Source of the DNA: JBKHHU01 sp046539045
GTDB taxonomy: Bacteria; Planctomycetota; Phycisphaerae; SM23-33
Assembly (NCBI GenBank): GCA_046539045.1
Contig: JBKHHU010000201.1
Location: 1 to 5,985 of the forward strand
Reading direction: 5' to 3'
Length of the DNA stretch: 5,985 nucleotides
The notes below the pieces were generated by a model, which had not been told where the DNA came from, searched no databases, and saw nothing but the letters and a program-made list of their open reading frames with translations. Positions 1 to 5,831 of the stretch are shown in pieces. The position numbers were made by a program, and so were the translations under genes. Position 1 is the stretch's first letter, and each line of letters begins with the position of its first letter.

Positions 1-55
1 CGACGACAGCCTGTTCAGAAAGAGTTCGTGTCGTTCGCGCTGTTCGCGGCCAGGC
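1..55 (-). repeat. Partial inverted copy of 9-bp-period repeat (L0)
   Basis: This is the inner end of a dispersed repeat unit that continues off the left edge of the window. It is identical over all 55 bases to 272-326. Read on the minus strand it shows the NNNGCGAAC-type tract of 9-bp period, followed by the motif CTCTTTCTGAACAGGC. The same motif, in the opposite orientation, is found after folK. The following 56-148 spacer is unique in the window and contains only a small hairpin (TTGGC/GCCAA at 57-71). Confidence 0.85.
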
Positions 56-148
56 TTTGGCGAGGAGCCAAGTGCCGGGGAGAGTTCCCTGGCTGCCGCA
101 TGACCGGTCGCGTGGAACGACGAACGCGAGTAGTTGACGATCGTTTTT

Positions 149-326
149 CAGTCACGAAGGAAAACCAAGATCACGAGGACCGCTAAGAACAGCTTCTGTT
201 TACCTTTGTGATCTTCGTGAGCTTCGGGATCTTTGTGGTTCTGCCGTGTCAGACCGGCGAGACGCCCGCCTCGACGACAGCCTGTTCAGAAAGAGTTCGT
301 GTCGTTCGCGCTGTTCGCGGCCAGGC
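149..326 (-). repeat. Inverted copy of 9-bp-period hairpin repeat (L1)
   Basis: A full-length but diverged copy of the dispersed element, inverted relative to the copies at 1796-1953 and 5427-5985. On the minus strand, in order, it has three NNNGCGAAC-like 9-mers, a spacer of about 60 bp containing CTGAACAGGC, then 9-mers of the GAAGATCAC type, a small AAACAG/CTGTT-like turn, and a complementary arm. It lies just upstream of the aspA promoter. Short reading frames crossing it are repeat translations, not genes. Confidence 0.85.
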
Positions 327-368
327 CTTCATTCCGAAAACGCGAATGCACTCAACCGCGTGCCGCCC

Positions 369-374
369 TATAAT
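369..374 (+). promoter_or_regulatory. Probable aspA -10 box, leaderless
   Basis: A perfect TATAAT occurs in the otherwise GC-rich stretch before aspA. A transcript starting 6-8 bases downstream would begin at about 381-383, which is the ATG itself. This fits a leaderless or nearly leaderless mRNA and explains the absence of a Shine-Dalgarno sequence. No convincing -35 hexamer is seen at the usual 16-18 bp spacing (around 346-352), so the promoter assignment is moderate. Confidence 0.5.
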
Positions 375-382
375 CAAGCGGC

Positions 383-1795
383 ATGAGCGATTACAGAACC
401 GAACACGATATGCTGGGCGCGTTTCCCGTCCCGGCTGGTGCGCTGTACGGGATTCACACTGCCCGGGCGATGGAGAATTTCCCGCTGGCGGGTCGATGCG
501 TCCGGCCGGCTTTGATTCACGCCTATGGGGCGGTGAAACTCGCCTGCGCGCGGACCAACCACACGCTGGGCTGGTGGACCGACGAGAAAGCTGCCGCCAT
601 CGACCGCGCCTGCAGCGAGATGTCCGAAGGCCTGCTGGATGAGCACATCCGCGTCGACGCCTACCAGGGCGGGGCCGGCACGAGCACCAACATGAACGTC
701 AACGAGGTGCTGGCCAACCGCGCCCTGCAACTGCTTGACAAGCCCCTGGGCCAGTACGAAACCGTCAGCCCCACAGAAGACATCAATCTGCATCAGTCCA
801 CCAACGATACGTACCCGACGGCCTTGAAAGTGGCCGGGATCGGCCTGCTGGGCGAGCTGGAGCAGGAGATCGCCGCCCTGCAGGAGGCCTTTCAGGAGAA
901 GGAGAAGGCCTTCGCACAGATCGTCAAGATCGGCCGCACCGAGTACCAGGACGCGGTGCTGACCACGCTGGGCAAGGAGATGAGCGCGTACGCCGAAGCG
1001 ATGGGTCGCGACCGCTGGCGGGTCTACAAGTGCACCGAACGCCTGCGGATCATCAACCTGGGAGGCACCGCCATCGGCACCGGGCTCGGGGCGCCGCGGC
1101 AGTTCATCTTCCGCGCCGCCGACGTCCTTCGGGATATCACCGGAATGAGCCTCGCCCGGGCGGAAAACCTCGTCGACGCCACCCAGAATACCGACGTGTT
1201 CGTTGAAGTCAGCGGGATCGTCAAGGCCCACGCCGCGAGCCTGCTGAAGATCGCCACCGACCTGCGACTGATCTCCTCCGGACCCGAAGCGGGCCTGGGC
1301 GAAATCGATCTGCCCGCCCGCCAGCCGGGAAGCAGCATCATGCCCGGGAAGGTCAACCCCGTCATTCCCGAGGCCGTCACGCAGGCAGCGATGGTCGCCA
1401 TCGCCAACGACCAGGCCATCACCCACGCGGTCACGATGGGCTCACTGGAACTCAACGCCTTCCTCCCGCTCATCGCCGACAAGCTCCTGGAAACGCTGCA
1501 CCTGCTGAGGAGCACCTGCCGCATCTTCCGCACCTTCTGCATCCAGGGAATCCAGCCGAACGTCGAGCGCTGCGAGAAGCACGTGAATGACTCCACCGCG
1601 ATCGTCACCGCCCTGGTCGAGGAAATCGGCTACAAACGCGCCGGCCAGCTCGCCGCCGAAGCTGCCGACGACCACCGCAGCGTGTCCCAGCTGGCCGTCG
1701 ACAAGGGACTCATCACGCACGACGAACTGGATGAACTGACCAGACCCGAACGCGTGACCCAACTCGGCAGCCGGAGAAAGCGCCCGGACGGTTAG
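383..1795 (+). CDS. aspA: Aspartate ammonia-lyase (aspartase)
   Basis: Cytosolic enzyme of the aspartase/fumarase superfamily that reversibly deaminates L-aspartate to fumarate and ammonium. The 470-residue protein is close to the usual 470-480. Visible landmarks are YGIHTARAMENF near 22-33, GTSTNMN at 99-105, STNDTYPTA at 139-147, EYQDAV at 187-192, and the superfamily signature GSSIMPGKVNP at 316-326, whose second Ser (318) sits where the catalytic base of aspartases lies. The continuation VIPE after the signature, and GGTAIGTG at 227-234, favour aspartase over class II fumarase; this is judged from memory of the families. The start gives a normal N-terminus (MSDYRTEHDMLG). There is no clear Shine-Dalgarno, but a TATAAT lies 8 nt before the ATG. 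hydF follows 301 bp later, behind a hairpin repeat, so the two may be transcribed separately. Aspartase genes are known from memory in some hydrogenase-maturation loci, which suggests a role in ammonium supply (inference). A related amino-acid lyase remains possible. Confidence 0.93.
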   Translation: MSDYRTEHDMLGAFPVPAGALYGIHTARAMENFPLAGRCVRPALIHAYGAVKLACARTNHTLGWWTDEKAAAIDRACSEMSEGLLDEHIRVDAYQGGAGTSTNMNVNEVLANRALQLLDKPLGQYETVSPTEDINLHQSTNDTYPTALKVAGIGLLGELEQEIAALQEAFQEKEKAFAQIVKIGRTEYQDAVLTTLGKEMSAYAEAMGRDRWRVYKCTERLRIINLGGTAIGTGLGAPRQFIFRAADVLRDITGMSLARAENLVDATQNTDVFVEVSGIVKAHAASLLKIATDLRLISSGPEAGLGEIDLPARQPGSSIMPGKVNPVIPEAVTQAAMVAIANDQAITHAVTMGSLELNAFLPLIADKLLETLHLLRSTCRIFRTFCIQGIQPNVERCEKHVNDSTAIVTALVEEIGYKRAGQLAAEAADDHRSVSQLAVDKGLITHDELDELTRPERVTQLGSRRKRPDG

Positions 1796-1953
1796 AATCT
1801 GAACAGGCTGTCGCCGGGCTAACCGCCCGCCTGCTGGACACGACATAGTCACAAAGATCTCGAAGCTCACGAAGAACACAAAGGAAAGCAGAAAGCTGTT
1901 CTTAGAGGTCTTCGTGGCCTTTGTTGTTCTTTGTGACTAAGAAACCGACCGCC
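1796..1953 (+). repeat. Hairpin repeat copy between aspA and hydF (M)
   Basis: This copy starts directly after the aspA stop codon with TCTGAACAGGC and lacks the NNNGCGAAC tract that the other copies carry before that point. The rest is the palindromic part. Its outer 10-bp helix is perfect (1847-1856 with 1929-1938), its middle 8-bp helix is perfect (1868-1875 with 1909-1916), and it has a small central turn near 1886-1900. The transcript would form a stem-loop of about 92 nt. By position it could end or attenuate the aspA transcript, although no strong run of T follows. The spacer sequence is closer to copy L1 than to the copies after folK. Confidence 0.85.
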
Positions 1954-2055
1954 AACCCAGCCGCCCCGTCATCCCACGCGGGCGGTCATGCGGCAGCGGC
2001 CGGGTTCTCATCTCACATCGCGCATCGCTTTCTACCATCTGCCGTTTCCAGCGGG

Positions 2056-2061
2056 TATTAT
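2056..2061 (+). promoter_or_regulatory. Possible hydF -10 box
   Basis: TATTAT lies 35 bases before the hydF ATG in GC-rich surroundings and would give a 5' leader of roughly 30 nt. No clear -35 element is visible upstream. The ribosome-binding site is weak: GGGA at 2088-2091, 5 nt before the ATG. The call rests on position and on the hairpin repeat that separates hydF from aspA. Confidence 0.3.
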
Positions 2062-2096
2062 GAAGCGGAGCATTACTGTTTGTTCACGGGATCATT

Positions 2097-3335
2097 ATGC
2101 AGAAGACGCCCAAAGGATTTCGCCTGCACATCGGCCTGTTCGGCCGGCGGAATGTCGGCAAGAGTTCGCTGCTGAACGCGATGACGCGACAGAACGTGTC
2201 GATCGTGTCCGACATTGCGGGCACGACCACCGACCCGGTCGAGAAGCCCATGGAGCTGCTGCCGGTCGGCCCGGTACTGTTTATCGACACTGCCGGGATC
2301 GACGACGTCGGATCGCTCGGCGAGATGCGCGTGCAGCGCACAAAGCAGGTTTTCGACCGCACGGATGTCGGGATCATCGTTGTCCCGGCAGGGGAGTTCG
2401 GCGAGTTCGAGCAGCGGATTCTGGACGAGCTGCAGCATCGGGAAATCCCCGCCATCGTCGTGTTCAACAAATGCGACATCGCCCAGCCGAAGCCGCAACG
2501 GCTGCGGACACTCATAGACCAGAAGGTACGGGTCGTTCAGGCGGTGGCGACCGAGGGCAAAGGCATTCTCGATCTTCGCGAGGCGCTGATCCGCGTGGCC
2601 CCGGACGACTTCGTCAACGCATCGAGCATCCTCGGCGATCTGATGCCCGCCGGCGAAATGGCCGTCTTCGTGGTGCCGATCGATCTGGAAGCTCCCAAGG
2701 GGCGGCTGATCCTCCCGCAGGTGCAGAGCATCCGCGACGTGCTGGACCACGACCAGTACTGCATGGTGGTCAAGGAGCGCGAGCTGCGGGACGCCCTGGA
2801 GCGGCTCAACCGCCCGCCTGCCCTGGTGGTGACCGACTCCCAGGCGTTTCTTCGCGTGGCCGGCGACGTGCCCAAGAGCATTCCGCTGACCGGCTTCAGC
2901 ATCCTCTTTGCCCGCAAGCAGGGCGACCTGGCCGAGTTCGTCCGCGGTGCGATGGCCATCGAAGACCTCCAGCCGGGAGCGAAAATCCTGGTCGCCGAAG
3001 CGTGCAGTCACCACCCGATGGCCGACGACATCGGGCGGGTGAAGATCCCCCGATGGCTGCGACAGTACGTCGGCGGGGAGCTGGAATTCACGACCGTGCA
3101 GGGGCACGATTTCCCGGAGAACCTGGGCGAATATGACCTGGTGATCCATTGCGGTGCGTGCATGTGGAACCGGCGGGAGATGCTCAGCCGCATGATCCGC
3201 TGCCGGAAAGCGGGCGTGCCGATCGCCAATTACGGAATGACCATCGCCTACACGCTGGGGATTTTCGAGCGGGCGCTGGAGCCGTTCCCTGCGGCGCTGG
3301 AAGTGTACCACGAGCAGATGGGAGCCGGCCGATGA
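2097..3335 (+). CDS. hydF: [FeFe]-hydrogenase maturation GTPase HydF
   Basis: HydF is the cytosolic scaffold that receives products of the radical-SAM enzymes HydE and HydG, carries the [2Fe] precursor of the H-cluster, and delivers it to apo-HydA. The 412-residue protein has all three family parts. The N-terminal GTPase (about 1-170) shows the P-loop GRRNVGKS at 16-23, the switch-I segment AGTTTDPV at 41-48, DTAG at 64-67 and NKCD at 124-127. A dimerisation domain follows at about 175-265. The C-terminal cluster domain has C303-x-H305 and, 45 residues later, H351-C352-x-x-C355, the CxH...HCxxC pattern that binds the [4Fe-4S] cluster. Every expected ligand is present, so the protein looks functional. 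The ATG gives a normal N-terminus. The stop codon overlaps the reductase start by ATGA, implying translational coupling. HydA, HydE and HydG must lie elsewhere if the pathway is complete. Confidence 0.97.
   Translation: MQKTPKGFRLHIGLFGRRNVGKSSLLNAMTRQNVSIVSDIAGTTTDPVEKPMELLPVGPVLFIDTAGIDDVGSLGEMRVQRTKQVFDRTDVGIIVVPAGEFGEFEQRILDELQHREIPAIVVFNKCDIAQPKPQRLRTLIDQKVRVVQAVATEGKGILDLREALIRVAPDDFVNASSILGDLMPAGEMAVFVVPIDLEAPKGRLILPQVQSIRDVLDHDQYCMVVKERELRDALERLNRPPALVVTDSQAFLRVAGDVPKSIPLTGFSILFARKQGDLAEFVRGAMAIEDLQPGAKILVAEACSHHPMADDIGRVKIPRWLRQYVGGELEFTTVQGHDFPENLGEYDLVIHCGACMWNRREMLSRMIRCRKAGVPIANYGMTIAYTLGIFERALEPFPAALEVYHEQMGAGR
3320..3324 (+). promoter_or_regulatory. Ribosome-binding site fixing the reductase start
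   Basis: GGGAG inside the last codons of hydF lies 7 nt before the ATG at 3332. It supports that start over upstream in-frame starts within hydF, which would add about 60 residues unlike any reductase. Confidence 0.6.
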
Positions 3336-4060
3336 GCAGAGCGGCATTGGTGACGGGTGGAGCGGTTCGCATCGGCAGGGCCATCGCGCTGAAGCTCGCG
3401 GAGATCGGCTACGATATCGCGATACACTACGGCAGCTCCGCCGACGCTGCCGAGCAGCTTGCGGGGACGATTCGCGCCATGGGGGGCCGGGCCGAGACGT
3501 TCCGTGCCGACCTTGCCAATACCGGCGAGAGTCGGGAGATGCTTACCCGGGCGATCGAGACAATGGGACGGATGGATGTGCTGGTCAACAACGCGTCACT
3601 GTTCGAGCGGGTGAATCTTGCCCAGACGGACGAGGCGTTTTTCGACAGAACCTGGACGGTCAACTACAAGACCCCGCTGTTCCTGACGCGGGACTTTGCG
3701 GAGCGTTACGACGGTACCGACGGCGATGCCGGGAATGTGATCAACCTGCTGGATACGAAGATCACCGACGAGTTGACGCCGTACTTCGTGTACTCGCAGA
3801 CGAAGAAGGCGCTGGCGGATTTCACCCGGCTGGCGGCCAAGGAGCTGGCGCCGCGGGTTCGGGTCAACGGTGTGGCCCCGGGGCTGATCCTCCCCCCGCC
3901 GGGAGAGGATGAGAGCTACCTGCAGAAGCTGACGCACCGCGTGCCGCTGAAGACCCACGGCGACCCGGAAGACATTGCCGGAGCGGTGCGTTTCCTGATC
4001 CAAAGCGACTTTATCACCGGCCAGGTGATCTACGTCGACGGTGGCGAGCATCTGCATTGA
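3332..4060 (+). CDS. Pteridine reductase/FolM-like short-chain reductase
   Basis: A 242-residue NAD(P)H-dependent short-chain dehydrogenase, full length for the family. The start at 3332 places the Rossmann motif TGGAVRIG at 8-15 as expected. An Arg replaces the middle Gly of the classical TGxxxGxG, a feature of pteridine reductases (PTR1) and FolM. NNAS is at 86-89. At the catalytic Ser position there is Asp141 (NLLDTK), followed by Tyr154 and Lys158 (YSQTK). This Asp-Tyr-Lys set is that of PTR1, which reduces dihydropterins and dihydrofolate, and FolM reduces dihydromonapterin. VAPG is at 181-184 and YVDGG at 234-238. The overlap with hydF shows operon membership, and folB and folK downstream fit a pterin role. 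Substrate (dihydrofolate, dihydromonapterin or other) cannot be told from sequence. A generic reductase acting on another substrate is the main alternative. Confidence 0.9.
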   Translation: MSRAALVTGGAVRIGRAIALKLAEIGYDIAIHYGSSADAAEQLAGTIRAMGGRAETFRADLANTGESREMLTRAIETMGRMDVLVNNASLFERVNLAQTDEAFFDRTWTVNYKTPLFLTRDFAERYDGTDGDAGNVINLLDTKITDELTPYFVYSQTKKALADFTRLAAKELAPRVRVNGVAPGLILPPPGEDESYLQKLTHRVPLKTHGDPEDIAGAVRFLIQSDFITGQVIYVDGGEHLH

Positions 4061-4301
4061 GAGTGCGTAGGCAGTGGTGCTCAGGCAATACCCGCGATGG
4101 GTGACGCAGAGCTCTGGTCAACTGACGGTGGGCGGACTCGAACGGAACGGTGACTCACGGGATCAGGATCCGCCGTGTAACGTCCGATGGTGAGAAACTG
4201 CGGCGACAATTGAAGGTACGTATCTAGCCGGGATGCGAGGAATGCAGTGGGTTTGTCGTTGCGCCCGCAGATGGAGACCGGTGGATGTTTACAGTAACCC
4301 G

Positions 4302-4540
4302 CAGTCGCCCCTCCGGGGCTCTGTCGGTCAGACGTCGACGAGATGTCAGGCGTGCGGTCGACCACGGTCTGGCGACCGTGGCTACTTGCTCGGGCCCCTC
4401 CGGGGCGAACGGCGGAAAACGAAGTACCATACAAGTCCCGTAGCGACGACTGCCAGTAGCCACGCGGCGCAAGCCCGTGGAAAGAAGCGGGCAACAACCA
4501 GACCCCTTACCCGATAAAGAGTCCCGTAGGGACGATTGCA
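4302..4540 (+). repeat. Cluster of short GC-rich hairpins and duplicated motifs
   Basis: GCCCCTCCGGGGC (stem 5, loop 3) occurs exactly twice, at 4307-4319 and 4394-4406. Between them is CCACGGTC/GACCGTGG at 4362-4381, an 8-bp stem with a 4-base loop. AGTCCCGTAG-GACGA occurs at 4434-4449 and 4520-4535, and the second copy is a perfect GTCCC/GGGAC stem. CCACG-C-GGC-GCAA-GCC-CGTGG at 4460-4480 forms a stem closed by a GNRA-type GCAA loop. I recall similar short modules from intergenic DNA of planctomycete-like genomes, so a decayed mobile or REP-like array is the most likely reading. A structured RNA is possible. Confidence 0.6.
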
Positions 4541-4663
4541 GCCCTTATACGGTGCGGAGGCGAACTCCCCGTGCCCTGGGACGATATTGCCAAACACGTA
4601 CAGCTGAACCGGACCGTTCCCCCACCCATCGCGCCTATTGCCTAAGCACTAGCAGCCACAACG

Positions 4664-4669
4664 AAAGGA
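4664..4669 (+). promoter_or_regulatory. Ribosome-binding site of folB
   Basis: AAAGGA with a 5-nt spacer before the ATG at 4675 is the clearest Shine-Dalgarno in the window. It decides the folB start against an upstream in-frame ATG at 4477, which would add 66 residues read from the hairpin-repeat region. Confidence 0.75.
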
Positions 4670-4674
4670 CAACC

Positions 4675-5028
4675 ATGCTTATCCGCATAAAAAATCTGCG
4701 ACTGCGAACGATCATCGGCGTGTACGATTGGGAACGCGAGCACGAGCAGGATGTGGTGATCAACATCACGCTCCGGTTCGACGGCAGCAAGGCCGTCAAG
4801 AGCGACGACCTGAACGATACCGTCGACTACAAGACCATGAACAAACACATCATCGCCGAGGTGCAGAAGTCCAGCTACGAGTTGATCGAAGCGCTGGCTG
4901 GGCGGGTGCTGGATCTGGTGATGGAGGATGAGAAGGTGCTCGAAGCGACCGTCGAGGTCGACAAGCCCGGTGTGCTGCGGTTCACCGATTCGGTGTCGGT
5001 CGTCGAGACGCGGGTGCGGGACCAATGA
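4675..5028 (+). CDS. folB: Dihydroneopterin aldolase/epimerase (FolB/FolX family)
   Basis: Small cytosolic pterin enzyme of 117 residues, normal for the family. FolB cleaves 7,8-dihydroneopterin to 6-hydroxymethyl-dihydropterin and glycolaldehyde. FolX instead epimerises dihydroneopterin triphosphate to the monapterin form. The expected active-site residues are visible: Tyr52 (VDYKTM), Glu72 (LIEALA) and Lys97 (VDKPG). The sequence mixes both types. GVYDWE at 15-20 and the KPG loop are like E. coli FolB. IRIKNLRLRT at 3-12, QDVVIN at 25-30 and LRFTDSVSV at 101-109 are like E. coli FolX, as I remember these proteins. folK begins inside its stop codon (ATGA), which favours a folate-making aldolase. 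The FolM-like reductase upstream leaves a monapterin role open. Family assignment is firm; the choice between FolB and FolX activity is not. Confidence 0.93.
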   Translation: MLIRIKNLRLRTIIGVYDWEREHEQDVVINITLRFDGSKAVKSDDLNDTVDYKTMNKHIIAEVQKSSYELIEALAGRVLDLVMEDEKVLEATVEVDKPGVLRFTDSVSVVETRVRDQ

Positions 5029-5429
5029 ACGACGTGATCCTCGGGATCGGCTCCAACATCGATCCGGAGACGAACATCCCCCAGGCCCTGGAGAAACTGG
5101 CAGCCCGCTTCCGCCTGGTCGCCCAGTCCGACCTGATCCGCACCAAACCAGTGGGGATGACCGATCAACCGGATTTCCTCAACGCAGCCGTGCGCATCGA
5201 GACGGATTTGTCCGCGGCCGAGTTGAAGACAACACTGAAGACGCTGGAAGACCAACTGGGGCGCGATCGATCCAAGCCGAAAGACGGGCCGCGAGCTATC
5301 GACCTGGATATCGTGGTGTTCAACGGGCAGGTCGTCGACCCGGACGTCCGCCGACGAGACTACCTGCAGTTGACTGTCCGACAGGTTGCTCCCGAACTCG
5401 GGGGCGACTTCTCCGGGGACAACACCTAG
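5025..5429 (+). CDS. folK: HPPK: 6-hydroxymethyl-dihydropterin pyrophosphokinase
   Basis: Transfers pyrophosphate from ATP to 6-hydroxymethyl-7,8-dihydropterin, the folate-pathway step after FolB. Visible are ILGIGSNIDPE at 5-15, the pterin-pocket segment QPDFLNAAV at 48-56, LEDQLGRDR at 74-82, and the core GPRAIDLDIV at 88-97 with the Mg-binding pair Asp93 and Asp95. At 134 residues it is about 20-30 shorter than E. coli FolK. The PH-containing segment that carries His115 in E. coli is not recognisable; instead there is DPDVRRRDYLQ at 105-115. It may belong to a shorter, divergent HPPK subclass, or its tail may have been changed by the repeat that follows. The TAG stop is part of that repeat. 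The start overlaps folB by ATGA, with only a weak ribosome site, so translation is probably coupled. Confidence 0.92.
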   Translation: MNDVILGIGSNIDPETNIPQALEKLAARFRLVAQSDLIRTKPVGMTDQPDFLNAAVRIETDLSAAELKTTLKTLEDQLGRDRSKPKDGPRAIDLDIVVFNGQVVDPDVRRRDYLQLTVRQVAPELGGDFSGDNT

Positions 5430-5603
5430 CCGCGAACGACGCGAACTCTTTCTGAACAGGCCGGCGCCGAGTTGACGGACCAGACGGTTCGACACGGCGG
5501 AATCACGAAGGTCTCGAAGATCACGAAGATCACAAAGGAAACAGAAAGCTGTTCTTGGTGGTCTTCGTGGCCTTGGTTGTTCTTTGTGATTAAGAACCGA
5601 CCG
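5427..5603 (+). repeat. Tandem repeat copy R1, containing the folK stop
   Basis: First of three direct copies. It begins with TAGCCGCGAAC, has two NNNGCGAAC 9-mers, then CTGAACAGGC, a spacer, and the hairpin. The outer stem is 5501-5510 with 5582-5591, the middle stem is 5522-5529 with 5562-5569, and the inner stem is AACAG/CTGTT around loop AAAG at 5545-5548. The stretch 5520-5599 is identical to 5740-5819, so the duplication of R1 and R2 is recent or homogenised. The stem-loop may help end the folB-folK transcript. Confidence 0.9.
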
Positions 5604-5637
5604 GAAAACGGCCACCCCCGTCGCATTCGCCAAAGCT

Positions 5638-5823
5638 TAGCCGCGAACAGCGCGAACTACGCGAACTCTTTTTGAAAAGGCTGGCGCCAAACTGACGGGC
5701 CCGACGGTTCAACACGGCGGAATCACGAAGGTCTCGAAAATCACGAAGATCACAAAGGAAACAGAAAGCTGTTCTTGGTGGTCTTCGTGGCCTTGGTTGT
5801 TCTTTGTGATTAAGAACCGGCCG
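5638..5823 (+). repeat. Tandem repeat copy R2
   Basis: Second copy, with three NNNGCGAAC 9-mers instead of two. The hairpin half is nearly identical to R1, with a single base different between 5721-5819 and 5501-5599 (A at 5739 for G at 5519). The R1-R2 spacer (5604-5637) is longer than the R2-R3 spacer. Confidence 0.9.
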
Positions 5824-5831
5824 CCAAAACT

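Larger units (their letters stand above)
4061..4674 (+). other. 614-bp intergenic region without a convincing gene
   Basis: The stretch between the reductase and folB contains open frames on both strands, but none has a ribosome-binding site, a recognisable domain or family-like composition. Its first part (4061-4300) shows no structure that I can name. Its middle (4302-4540) is a cluster of short GC-rich hairpins and repeated motifs, listed separately. A weak wobble-containing hairpin sits at 4551-4575. The last 50 bases lead into folB. The gap breaks the pterin genes into two probable transcription units. Confidence 0.7.

Noticed and set aside
374..1426. Long minus-strand open frame (350 codons) opposite aspA
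   Set aside because: It lies antisense to a clear aspartase, has low-complexity composition and shows no family motif. It is a by-product of GC-rich codon use.
1988..3136. Plus-strand frame overlapping hydF in another phase
   Set aside because: Its Arg/Gly/Ala-rich composition is typical of an out-of-frame reading of a GC-rich gene.
3149..3331. Upstream start for the reductase within hydF
   Set aside because: The added residues are out-of-frame hydF sequence. The start at 3332 has a ribosome site and places the Rossmann motif at the normal distance.
2073..3347. Long minus-strand open frame (424 codons) opposite hydF
   Set aside because: It mirrors hydF codon structure, has no recognisable domain, and hydF has all its catalytic and cluster residues.
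4125..4150. tRNA T-loop-like TTCGAGTCC on the minus strand
   Set aside because: The flanking bases do not form a T stem, and no anticodon or acceptor arms could be found.
4233..4517. Small plus-strand frame of 94 codons in the intergenic gap, and minus-strand frames at 4081-4597
   Set aside because: They are translations of the hairpin-module repeats, without ribosome sites or domains.
4540..4674. Tetrahydrofolate riboswitch before folB
   Set aside because: Attractive by context, but I could not match the known conserved core. Only a weak hairpin at 4551-4575 is visible.
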